Source: Nymphaea colorata
Taxonomy: Eukaryota > Streptophyta > Magnoliopsida > Nymphaeales > Nymphaeaceae
Direction of reading: 5' to 3'
Assembly: GCF_008831285.2 (NCBI RefSeq)
Contig: NC_045149.1
Span: 7,526,417-7,590,416 of the forward strand
Length of the DNA: 64,000 nucleotides
The notes beneath the pieces were generated by a model. It had not been told where the DNA came from. It ran no database searches and was given only the letters and a program-made list of their open reading frames with translations. The position numbers were made by a program, and so were the translations under genes. Shown here piece after piece: positions 44,844 through 56,299 of the stretch. The stretch's first letter is position 1; every line of letters starts with the position of its first letter.

Positions 44844-47800
44844 AGGGTAAATGCACGGAAAACAGGTGACTTTGCTGCTTTTTCTTCTTCCTGCAAGGAA
44901 CTTCAGGAACTGTGTGCAAAGGCGGAAACCATTATTGAAGGAGGCCCTTTTGGCACTCATGTCCGTTGGTATTGGACAAGGAAGGAGGATAGTTAGTCAA
45001 CACATTTTTCTTTTAGTGGCTGTATATTAAAGATTTTGTTTGAATTTTTCTGTTTGAGAATATCATGCATTCTTGCGTTGATTATGAACTGAGGGTGTAC
45101 GTCGGTGTGAATGTTCACGTATTCATACGCGCGCATGTGTGTGTAAACTTCGTGACTCGTCCGTCTATCATTTTCATAAGAACTATGTACGGTGAGAAGA
45201 GGGAAGTCAAGATGAGTATTAAAACAGGTCGGCAGTCTGCTAAAATCCATGGAATTGGTGAGGCCAAATGTCTGGATGGTCAAGAGAGCGACGGGGTTCC
45301 TGATTCTTTTCTTAACGCTGACATTAAAGACTGTCTTCTAATGACAAAGTCGTAAAGTGCCAGCCCCTCTTGGTTGTCTACTTTGTGGGGTCTCAGGATG
45401 GTCGCTGGCTTTCGTGTCACCTGTTTTGGTTCTTAGTTAAGTGCTTCCCCACTAATGGGGTTCAGTAGCTTATTCTTTTCAATGTAGCTTATGGCCAATG
45501 TTGCTAAAAGCTTAATCCTAATGATTTCTTTTAATTGTGCCAATTCACAGCTTGAGATTTTGTTTATCATGTCTTTTAAAGGATTTGGGCATATCTAGAG
45601 TTTTTTTCTTTAAGGTTGCATTTATCATCAGATCTTAAATTCGATGCTGCATAAAAAGGTGTGATTTGGGGACCTTCAATCCATGTATTTAAGATCCTAG
45701 GATCTCAGATCATTGCGCAACTCAAATTCATGGTGAAGCAAATACAATTTAAGGTTATACGAACCAAAATATGGGCACGATTCCCTTTCTTTACATAATG
45801 TGGGAGAAGTTGGAGGATGTTGGATGAGCAAGATGAGTTTTTATCGTGGCCAACAAGAGTGTCCAAACTCTCTCACCCTTCCCTCCATCCATCATGGGTA
45901 TAAGTTTGCTTTCGACATCTTAGCTTCTCTATGCTTCAACTTACACATATTCAAAATGAAGACCAGCTTTCATTGCACCAGCACAAGAAGTTGGCACCTT
46001 GGAGACTCAAAACAAAGACCAGCTGCCGTTGCGCCAACCCCCTTGGGGTTAGAAGAAGATAGAGGACGGATTACTATGGATTTCTTGGGATCCAGTGAAA
46101 TCCTACGCAACAGACTGCGAACAAGTGTTCTTCTTTGAGCTAAGTAGTCTTAATTAAATTGATGTGATTTACCTAGTTGGTTCGATGCACATCGACCTTT
46201 GAATCATGTTTTCTTGATGTGGGAATGCTTGTCCTTGCATCACCAAGAAAGATTTTGGCTTTTGATAACGACAAATGCTTTCAGCTACTAAAATCTAAAA
46301 TCTGATACTGAATTCAGCAATGGGAAGGTTCTTTTTTAGCAAATCTGATAAGACAACTTAAAACAATGAGATCTACTTCACTTTTTTGCATTATCTTTGG
46401 TTGGCATCAGCTTTCAGTGTAAAACAACTAAAAGGGCGGCCAAGCCGCAAAGCAAGTCATCATCTCTGCGTCGGCGAATCACTGCCGTGCCAACAAGAAC
46501 AGAGAAAGACTGTCTGGCCCTTGCTGCTTCCTTCCAAAGAATCTTTGCTGATAAAGAGGTACAGTCTTTGTTGAATTCGCAATGGTGTTTTATCTTCTGG
46601 AACATGATGCAATGAAAGTCCTTTCTCTTTCTATCTCAGTGAAGTTCTTTGGAGATGCCTGTCTTTCTAATGCTGCTATCAACCAATCCTAATGAATTAT
46701 TGGGTAATTGTTCAACGTAACATTTAATAGTTTCCCATTTGAAATCCATGGATCTGATGCGGCATGTTTTACTGATAGACAAAAGTTTCATGATAAAATC
46801 TATGGTTCATCAAACTAAGGTTCTTATGTTGGACCTAAGATTCACACTTAAGATTCTTATTTTACTTCTTTGCCTTGAATGATACAGATTTAAGATTGGA
46901 AGGGGGAGGAGAAGAATTTAACCTTAAATCTACAGTCTCCGAAATCTGAAGATCTAAAATACGAGGCTACCAAACACATCCTTTTGTCTTTCTTACCTTC
47001 TTTTATCTGTTTCATACCTTCTTGTATCTGTTTCATAGAATAAATGTCAATGGCTTTCTTACCTTCTTCATCTATTTCATAGAGTAAATGTCAAAGGCAA
47101 GTAGAGGGCTGGTGGGAAGGGGGGAGTTGTGAAGCCTTCAAGTCGGCAGCAGGTCAAGCTTCAACTCTGTTATGATTGTTGTCAGAGAGCTCAGTTGGAG
47201 CCTGTGAACTCATCACGCGGCATTGTTTTTTTGGAAGGTTCTTGTTATCGTGCTAGGAAAGCAGCATTTAGAAGATCTTTTTCCACTTTGGTCCACACTG
47301 GATGTGCCATATATAGAATAATGCTTCTCTGCTTCTTGTACATATGTATGCGTGTGCTTGTGCGCGTACATATATAAAATAATGTTTGGCCGCTCCCGGA
47401 GTATTAGCGTTTATATTATGAAAGTTACAGCTATAAACTAAGTTATTGCGTTGAGACTTCGTACATGTTTTGTTTGCATTTGAATTATATTATTTAAAGT
47501 TTTTTCCACTAAAAAAATGCACGTAGATCTATCTGTCAAGTTTCTTGAGCAACAGAATAATCAATTACGAAAAGATTGTTAAGCAGGTGTAGGTGCAGCA
47601 CACACGCACACACATGCACACTTATATATATAATTTAACGTTGCTGTGTGCCGAATATTCTGAATGATTAAAATTTAAAATTTTATCGTTAAAAATGTTT
47701 AAATTGACATTAGCCACAATTTAGGATGCGGTGACTAGTCGATGAGGGCTCTAACAATGATTTATAGTTCTTTTAATTATAAAATTTTAATTTTTAGACA

Positions 47801-47901
47801 TCCAACAGTTATGTGGGAGACACCAACATTGATATATATATAAGATCTATTACTAAAAAGAAAACAGTTACTGCATGAACATCAACATCAGCAATAGTTT
47901 A

Positions 47902-48430
<529 letters not shown>

Positions 48431-48640
48431 CGTTACCTCTGGCCTTTTCCTTTTTAATTTTATATCGCTAAAAACGGTTTGAAAAAGTATTTCCCATCGC
48501 TAATGCCCATAGCCAAGCAAATGTCATCGTAAATGCACTTTTTTGCAACGCTTTTTAGCAATACAAAATGAAAAAAAGATGTTTATATACGTATAAAATC
48601 CTCCGGCCATTTTGAGTTCTGTCCAGTCTCAACCATCTAC

Positions 48641-48691
48641 CTGATGCATTATATTGAGTGATGTACCTGATGCATTATATTGAGTGATGTG
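48641..48691. repeat. 25-bp tandem duplication
   Basis: 'ctgatgcattatattgagtg' occurs twice head to tail. Confidence 0.85.
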
Positions 48692-50601
48692 TCACAAGAG
48701 GCTGTAAGATTTTTCTTCCTTTAAGTTAAACCCTAATGAAATGTCATATGCATGGTTGGTTTCGTATGACTGGAGTTTAACATATGGTTGATGTGAGAGA
48801 AGCCCGACTACCATGAGATTCTCACATTTCATGACCGCGAAAGTCTGAAATGTCATGAAATAAGGGTTTGATGACACGTTGCAACAGTTAAAAGACTCAT
48901 AATATCACCCACACAAATCACCACCAGATAGTTAAATTTGACCAAAAACATTTTTAAACAATGGGATTTTAAAAATACTTACCCCAAAAGCTTGTAAATA
49001 GAGCTTACACGCCAAGAGAAAATCCCACCAATGGAAGAGATAAAGGGACAACCACCAATCAAGTAAATGACTGCAACAACCACCGCACACCAAAGAAATG
49101 GAACATAAAAAAACGCGTCTCAAGAGTTCTTGTCATTTACAAATTTCGACTAAAGTACACAAACTAATACAGCAGGTGAAACACGATATCATTCATATTC
49201 CTCAAAGATGGGATACTTTCTTTCTAGTGTCGGAACTAAAGCTTAACTTTGCTCTTGAAGGGGGCATTATTGTTTGAGAAGCAAAGCAGGCCATCAAGCC
49301 AGTTTTTTCCCACAACAGGGAGTAGATATACAATCAGATTTCGAATCTACATTACCAACAGCCATTGCAGACTTGGACATTATATAACGAACTCATCCAG
49401 ATTCACTTGGAGGCTTCTCCTTTGGATGTTTTGAGGCGTAGTGGTCTGCAAGCTGGTTTGAGTTTGCTAGCTGGACCTGAATATCACAAAGCATTATTGC
49501 TCATGCATGTTCATAATGAAGATAAAACTTTTTGGACAATGTGGAGGATATTGAAATCAACTAGCCAAAGGCATTTTGCATAAACAACAATTACTTGGTC
49601 TGCAAACTTACTTTATTCAAGGTGTCCTATGGTGAATCTAAGCACCTTGACAGAAGCATATCTTTATATGATGGAGAGTGTTCATGCCTTTGCATTTGAA
49701 AGAAAATAGTACAGAGGACAAAAACGATGAATCTTAAACTAAGCTGCCTAATTCTATTTCCTCATCAACTCTGCAATCTGTGCATGTAACCCATCAAATC
49801 CATATAAAAAAAGTTGCTCACACATTACCAGATGCTTTCACAGAACAAGGGAAAAAAACGAGATGGGCAACAAAATTATTTGACTATTAATTTATAGTAA
49901 TGAGTGGCATAAGACCATGTTTTGTTAACATAGTTCCCCCATCAGAACTTTTAGCAAAGTGACCAAGCAGATCCATGATCCAGAAGGACCAGAACATTTG
50001 ACAACAAATATCTAAAAAAGAACGAACCTACAATCCTCATTGCAGCTCTGATTGAATACATATCGCATTATCATGCTTAGTGAAGTGAGGAGGTGCATAT
50101 TTTGATCCATTTCTACACTTGATAGAACACAATGAGAACCTTTAAAACAGAAGTTTTTCTTTTTTTCAGTTGAAAAATATGAATACATATTTGCCTCCAA
50201 TTCAATCTGCTTAGCTTCTTCCTTGATTCTTCCCTTTTAATTTGCCTACCAATTCCAGCCCACCTTCTATGTCATCTGTGGTTCAATCCCCAATTGACTA
50301 CCAGCATGCCATACTTGCTGTTTCCTGCTTCTAAAATTTTCAGAATGTACATTTCCAGATTTCAATTCTATATTGCTCAATGATTTTGTTCCCAGTCTAA
50401 CAACTTTGAAATAGATGCAAGAAGCCCAATAAATGCCACCACTTTGTGGTCAATAATCACAATATGTCCAACAACAAAATTCAAACATTAGCGAGAACTG
50501 CAGATGCTTTCAGCATCCTCAGCGAGCAGCATGTAACCTCAAAAGGTGAGGGCTGACATGCATCAGATTTGGAAACATGGCCACATACATTTGACAAAAT
50601 G

Positions 50602-52674
50602 TCAAGCCATTGTTTGAACTAAACAACCAACATCTTCCATTACAGCTGCCAAGGATCCAAGCAGTTCATGTATGCGTTCAATCTGTGCATGAGATCTGTC
50701 ATCATAAAAAAACACATTTGCTTTTGCATTTATCTCAATCCAACTGCAACCTGGCTCCTTCTTTGCTCCCTGTTTCCTCATTAGGGTTCTAATGCTTGCA
50801 GCATCTCTCCACATTCCTCTTGCTGCATACATATTTGAAACCAGTACATGTACTCCTCCATCTGTAGGCTGCAAATTCATGACTTCTTTGGAAGCGATTT
50901 CTCCCAAATTCAGATTCCCGTGAATTCTACATGCACTAAGCAGGGTTTCCCATTCACTGGTTAAAAGATCATCAGGAATTTCCCTTATAAATTTCACAGC
51001 CTCATTGAGGTGACCAGATCGACCAAGAAGGTCAACCATACAGGCATAATGTTCTGGCCCAGGCATCAATTTCCAATCGTTACACATGGAATTGAAACAT
51101 CTTTTCCCTTGATCTACCAAACCACCATGAACAGATGCAGATAAGAGAGCAAGAAAGGTCACGTGATCTGGAATAATGTCATGTTGCCTCATACCAAGGA
51201 ACATCTTAAATGCTTCTGATGCAAACCCATGATAAGCATATGCTGCAATCATAGCATTCCATGCAACTAAATCTCTCTTCAACATCCGGTCAAAAACTAA
51301 TGCAGCATCACACAGAATACCACATCTTGAATACATGGTAAGTAGTGAACTCAAAACCAAAGTATCATGTTCATAAGAAGATTTGATTGTGCGAAGGTGG
51401 ACCATTCTCCCCCATCCTAAAGCAGCAAGAGCAGCACAAACTGAGAGGACAACTGTAAAAGTGCCTTGATCAGGCTGATATCCATCAACAATCATCCTGG
51501 AGAACAGAGAAAGTGATTCCCAACTTTGATAACCAGAAATCATTGTGTTCCATGAAATTGTATCTCTTTGAGGCATCACTTCAAACCAATTACATGCATT
51601 AGCCATATCACCTTTCATTACATAGCCTTGTAAAATACAATTCCATGACACAGTATCTCGTTTATGCATCTGCACAAACAATTTTAAAGCATCATCAAGC
51701 ATGCCATTCTCAATGTAACCACTAATCATCGAATTACAGGCCATAACATCTTTTTGAGGCATCATTACAAACAATTTCTCTGCAGTTTGAATGTCTCCAT
51801 TTTGTAGATAACATCGAATGATAGCAGTCCAAGCTGCTATGTCCTTATTAGGCGTCAGTTCAAAGATGTGTCTCGCCTTTTCCATTTTCCCACACTTTGA
51901 GTAACAAGTTATCATGATAGTCCATGAAGCTATGTCCTTCTGAGGCATGCTATCGAATAGTTCACAAGCATCCTCAAAATAACCGAATTTGACATACCCA
52001 GACAGCATCAAGTTGGCAAGAGAAACAGTCTGTGGTGCCAAAAGAAACAAGTTCCTTGCTTCAACAACATTCTCATGCCTCAGATAACCTCCAATTATGA
52101 TTGCCCATGATACAGAATTTCTTTTAGGCATATTATCAAAAAGAATGTGTGCTTCTTTCAGCCTTCGATTGTTAATGTAACCAGATATCATGGTGTTCCA
52201 ACAAATGACATTCTTTTCAGGCATTTGATCAAACAATGCATGAGCTTCTGACAGCTTGCCACACCTTGCATAACCATTTATCAATGCTGTCCAAGATATA
52301 ACATTCTTCCTAGGCATAGAGTCAAATATTTTATGTGCCTCAAAAATTTTGCGATTTGACACATACCCTGATATCATGCAGTTCCAAGTTACCAAATTTC
52401 GTTCAGGCATTCCATCGAAAGTTTGTCTTGCAAATTCCAGATCCCCGTGCTCAAAGCAACTTGTAATGGTTGAGTTCCACCTGTATATATCCCAATTTTG
52501 ACTGGAAAAACCTCGAAATATAACATTTAACTGCCATGATGAACAAGTTCTTTTGGAAAGCAAGCTCAAGAAAGGGACAAGCCTGATTAGACCTCCATCA
52601 TGAACATAAAATCTATTCATGATTATCTCATCTCTCCAATCTGTAAATGTAAATAAGCTAAAATTACCTTCCAT
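50602..52674 (-). CDS. Pentatricopeptide repeat protein, PLS class with E/E+ tail
   Basis: An intronless 690-residue PPR protein. Members of this class bind one organelle RNA and mostly act in C-to-U editing. Repeats start near residue 58 and run to about 560. The first ten or so are mostly 31-residue S-type units ('MPERNLVTWNCMISGYV', 'MPRKNVISWTALINGYA', 'MPEKNVICWNTMISGYI'). The C-terminal part has the E motif ('SEWETLLSACRIHGN', 'LVSNMYAARGMWRDAASIR', 'KEPGCSWIEI') and an E+ segment ending about 30 residues later. There is no DYW deaminase domain, so it would need a deaminase partner in trans if it edits. The N-terminus may be used from Met1 (52674) or Met19 (52620). The sequence after Met19 is hydrophobic and basic, more like a mitochondrial presequence. 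One repeat near residue 395 ('GYQSWESLSLF') is about five residues short. Target RNA unknown. Confidence 0.93.
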   Translation of the reverse strand: MEGNFSLFTFTDWRDEIIMNRFYVHDGGLIRLVPFLSLLSKRTCSSWQLNVIFRGFSSQNWDIYRWNSTITSCFEHGDLEFARQTFDGMPERNLVTWNCMISGYVSNRKIFEAHKIFDSMPRKNVISWTALINGYARCGKLSEAHALFDQMPEKNVICWNTMISGYINNRRLKEAHILFDNMPKRNSVSWAIIIGGYLRHENVVEARNLFLLAPQTVSLANLMLSGYVKFGYFEDACELFDSMPQKDIASWTIMITCYSKCGKMEKARHIFELTPNKDIAAWTAIIRCYLQNGDIQTAEKLFVMMPQKDVMACNSMISGYIENGMLDDALKLFVQMHKRDTVSWNCILQGYVMKGDMANACNWFEVMPQRDTISWNTMISGYQSWESLSLFSRMIVDGYQPDQGTFTVVLSVCAALAALGWGRMVHLRTIKSSYEHDTLVLSSLLTMYSRCGILCDAALVFDRMLKRDLVAWNAMIAAYAYHGFASEAFKMFLGMRQHDIIPDHVTFLALLSASVHGGLVDQGKRCFNSMCNDWKLMPGPEHYACMVDLLGRSGHLNEAVKFIREIPDDLLTSEWETLLSACRIHGNLNLGEIASKEVMNLQPTDGGVHVLVSNMYAARGMWRDAASIRTLMRKQGAKKEPGCSWIEINAKANVFFYDDRSHAQIERIHELLGSLAAVMEDVGCLVQTMA

Positions 52675-52679
52675 CGTAC

Positions 52680-54918
52680 GATTGGTACCCTAATGAGCAA
52701 TTAGGTTTTCACATAAAAGACCTACTAAGGAACTTTCACACTTCTGTCTGACATCTTAAAAAGCTTTCATATGAAGAAAAACAAAATAAGTCAATACAAA
52801 GTTAAAGAAAATAGGCTGATGATCATGAACTAACAAAAAAAAAACCCTTGCCAAACTTGAGAACTAGAATTCCATGATTTTGAGATCCCTATCACACAAC
52901 ACACACACATACACGTGTTTGTGCACCATACATGGCACACCCAGCGAGCCGATGCAGTCAAAGGCACTGGTTCAAGAGTCAAGTATTGATCAAATGCAAC
53001 CAAATTCTAGATGACTCACTTCTGAATGAGCTTGTAATCACCCAATTCTAGATTGTATCATTCAGCACTGATATTACTCAATGTTATTAAGGAATAACTA
53101 TACTGTCTTTAATTAGAAATAAACTAATGTAATGCTAATTGTTTGTTTGTTGTTATTATTTCATAGTTGTGTTCATGAACTACAATTATTTAGTTGTATG
53201 TACTTAATAGTTATTTTATAGCTACCTTCAATTTCTTCATGAATTTGTAGTAAAATGCACTATAAAAACTTATGACCTGACTCATGTAAGTTGCCAAGTC
53301 ATCTTGTTGACCCATGACTCACTAGTCAAAAAATCTAAGTCTGATTCACAAGTTTGCCAACTATGGTGCTCCCACACACACACAAACATCTCACTCTCTC
53401 CTTTGATCAAGAAACCAACAACTACCAAATGATAAATTGCACAGGAGTTCTTTACACATTGTACAAAAGATGTAAGTCATTGCATTTATATTACGGTCAG
53501 TCCTATTACAAAATGAAGTCCACTCAATTTTTTTCTTATTATTACAAATAGGAGCAACTTCAGAAGCTTTTATTTATACAAGAAACCAACCATAAGCTAA
53601 AAGTTCAACAAAAATAATGAGAAATTGATGGAACAAAATATACAAATATAACGTGCCTCATATCCAAAGCCTAATTTAGACACTCCTTCTTTGCCTCTTA
53701 CGGAGATGTGACACTGTGAATTTCACGAGATGACACTGTGAATTTCACATTGATCTCACAATATGTGATCTCTTCAGAAGATATGCTAGGAGGTCCCAAA
53801 GGGAAAATAGAACACAGAGGAGGAGATGATTAAGCTCTAAAGAGCAAATTTCGGGGAAGGATCATCTGGGTATACACGCTAGAACAGCTTTATAGTCCTG
53901 GTCAGCAATAGGAAAAAAAGAATGACAGGAAAGAAAAGAATGACGGGCCCATCACAGCGAGCAGATGAAATAGAAACAAAGCAGAAGAGAACCAGATGGG
54001 AATTGAGAGTGGTTTTCATTGTAAAGGTACAAGGTAAAATAAGATGAAAAGGTAAATGGAAAAGAGGAACAAAAGTTGCATCAAGCAACCACATGAAAAA
54101 AAACAAATCACGAAAGATATAATGATCAGAAGAGGCATAACTGAGGCCCATGATACAGGCGTACCAAGATGCTCACAACTGGGTTTTTCACGTTAAGCTA
54201 ACAGTTGCAAACCTGAAACGACAGCAAACTGTTACCTTCACTTCCTTCTAGGCCTTCATAGAGCCATTTGACAAATCAAGCATCAAAGTCGAGCTAACGA
54301 AGTTGCAATAAGAAAGAAAGCAATAGACGGCCCATTGACATACAGCCATCCATTGGGTCGTACCTGCTACACCATGCTACCATAATACAGAGAGGTGACG
54401 GTAATCGGATCTCGAACGATAGCAGGAGAATAATTTACAGGTGGATCTCATCAAATACTTTGCAGCACACCGAGAGAACGGGGAGAACTCGATACTAGGT
54501 TCCACTACCAGATCGTGTTTCCATAATTCAGGAGTCTGTCTTCAGTTACTAACGCTTCAAAATCCATCGGACTTGCTGAAAATTTGATCATCGAATGTCC
54601 TAATTCTTACACCACATTGAGGATCCTTAAAGTGGAAGAAATCAAGAAAATGCAAAAAAGGAACCTAGCAGTCAAATCAACCCAAAAATGTGAAATAGAA
54701 CATTCTTCACCAAGCCTCACCGGTAAAAACTCAACTACAACTTTTTATCCGACCCAATAAAGACAGAACCTACTTCACAAAAGGCTCGTGCATCAAAACG
54801 ATAACCAATCTAAGAAAGACGAAATTGAACGTCTTCAACGCTGCTAGACAAAAAAAGGAGAGTGGAACGAAATCGGAAGAAAAGAATAAAACATAGATAC
54901 GAAAGAGAGAGAGAGAAC
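52680..54918. other. Spacer or intron between PPR gene and zinc-finger exon
   Basis: No gene recognised. It should contain the second exon of the minus-strand zinc-finger gene, but no codons for a 'HYxSKHP'-like ending were found. A 23-bp tandem duplication ('gtgacactgtgaatttcac' twice) is at about 53705-53752. Confidence 0.45.
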
Positions 54919-55041
54919 CTTGCAGATAGGGCAGCTACACTTGAGGGCGACAGCTCTCGCCTCCAACTGGGAACCCTTCGGCTTCTGGTTCCTCTCGGCG
55001 TTCCGCCTCTGCGCCTCGATCTTCTGCTTCCCCCTCGTCAT
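54919..55041 (-). CDS. First coding exon of a small ZNF706/SERF-like zinc-finger protein (partial)
   Basis: Forty-one residues are encoded, from the ATG at 55041 to a donor 'aag|gttctc'. The sequence 'MTRGKQKIEAQRRNAERN' is the basic N-terminal '4F5/SERF'-type motif. It ends with 'CSCPICK', the first cysteine pair of a C2H2 finger. In plant relatives the next exon supplies the histidine half and a short tail, for about 65-75 residues in all. I could not find that exon in the roughly 4.4 kb downstream on the minus strand. The gene is therefore either cut short, has a second exon I missed, or has a very long intron spanning the PPR gene. A 20-bp (CT)n run (GA on the coding strand) abuts the start codon. 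Confidence 0.7.
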
Positions 55042-55063
55042 CCTCTCTCTCTCTCTCTCTCTC
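55042..55063. repeat. (CT)n run in the leader of the zinc-finger gene
   Basis: CT on the plus strand, so (GA)n in the 5' leader directly before the minus-strand start codon. Plant leaders often carry such tracts, which can bind GAGA-binding BPC proteins. Confidence 0.8.
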
Positions 55064-55109
55064 CCTTGTACGTCAAAGGCGCTTAAGCAGCCTCCCTTTT
55101 AAAGGGCCA

Positions 55110-56299
55110 GAAATATCCAAGCATCCCTTGATTTGAACGAAAATATCCAAAAAACGCCTCCATCGTTTCACGGGCACCTTGTGAAACGGGTTAAAGGCTT
55201 AAAGCACTTTCGGGAGTAAAATCTATAAAATTATCAACATTTCAGAATTTTTAGTTCTGCTGCAAATTCCAGGATCATAAAACATACATAAAGAACTCTA
55301 GGAACATAAAAAAATAACGTTTGTGAGTCCATTCTTTGTCAGATTCATGATACTTTAACCAAAAATATTTTTTTGGTAAATTCTTGTTTTTGACGTTATA
55401 AGCTTTTTTAAAAGTCCCGACTCCCACGCTGAAAAATAAGCTGCTCCATGATAATTGTCTATGTTTGCTATTGAGTGAGAAAAAGGTTGCCACTCTTTTG
55501 AGACCATGGTGTTGATGTTGGTCATTTCACCTCAATTCTTGTCCTAAGTATTGATCATCAAACAATATTTTATTGAGTCATCTAGAAGCATTTGAGATTT
55601 AAGGTACTTGTCTCTTTTCAAATGTCCTCTGTTTTTGTCAATCATCTTCTTCATTTCATGCTTTCTTGGTTAAAATTTCTCAATATCCGAATCCACTTGT
55701 TTTAAAGGTGCCTTAGCAAAATGTTAGTGATCCAGATGGCTATGGCGATTGCGATTCGAGCCGCGGAAGATGATTCAGACTTGCGGTTTTGAGTCTTAAC
55801 ATCGGTATTAAGCTTGCAAAGTGCAAGGAGATCTATAAAGTCAGTTTCAAACTGATTGGCTGACTATCATCACGGTTTCATTTCAATCGTCGAAGTGATT
55901 TTTGTTGGGTGACCGCTTCTTGTGTAGAAGGATAGAAGCTAAAATTGCAGTAAACAATTTGTTTCTAAGGTTAATGGAAGTTCGCCTTCACGAGCTCGGT
56001 TAAAAGTGGAGTATATATTTGAAGTAATGGAAGAGTAAGAATTTTTAGGAGGTTCGACCCTGCGCGTCTCCAGTTATTTTGTCCGCAAGACGTTGTTTTC
56101 TCGTGGCTTGGAAAGGGAGCGCGGATGGTCGTTTCTCGAAGAAATCCACTCTTTTCCCGTTTGCGTCCCCAAACAACGACAAGCCAGAGAAGTCGGAAAC
56201 TCGACGATTGCCGTCTTGGCGGTGGATAAGGAGGAGGAGTGCAGTGGCTTCCCTGTCGTCTATATGAACCCTTCAACCGGGAAGAGGTGAGGAAGAGAA
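55110..56299. other. Divergent intergenic region between zinc-finger and PotD-like genes
   Basis: The two genes point away from each other. I see no clear TATA box for the PotD-like gene. The last 300 bp are GC-richer and open in several frames, most likely leader DNA of the PotD-like gene. Confidence 0.45.

Noticed and set aside
47108-47175. Terminal-exon-like stretch ('EGWWEGGSCEAFKSAAGQ')
   Set aside because: Joining it to the exon-like stretch ending at 46558 gives an immediate stop or the wrong frame; no other partner was found.
49365-49583. 72-residue plus-strand frame ('LEASPLDVLRRSGLQAGL..')
   Set aside because: Reads somewhat like protein but has no motif I know, no clear splice sites and no neighbours to join; could be an old gene fragment.
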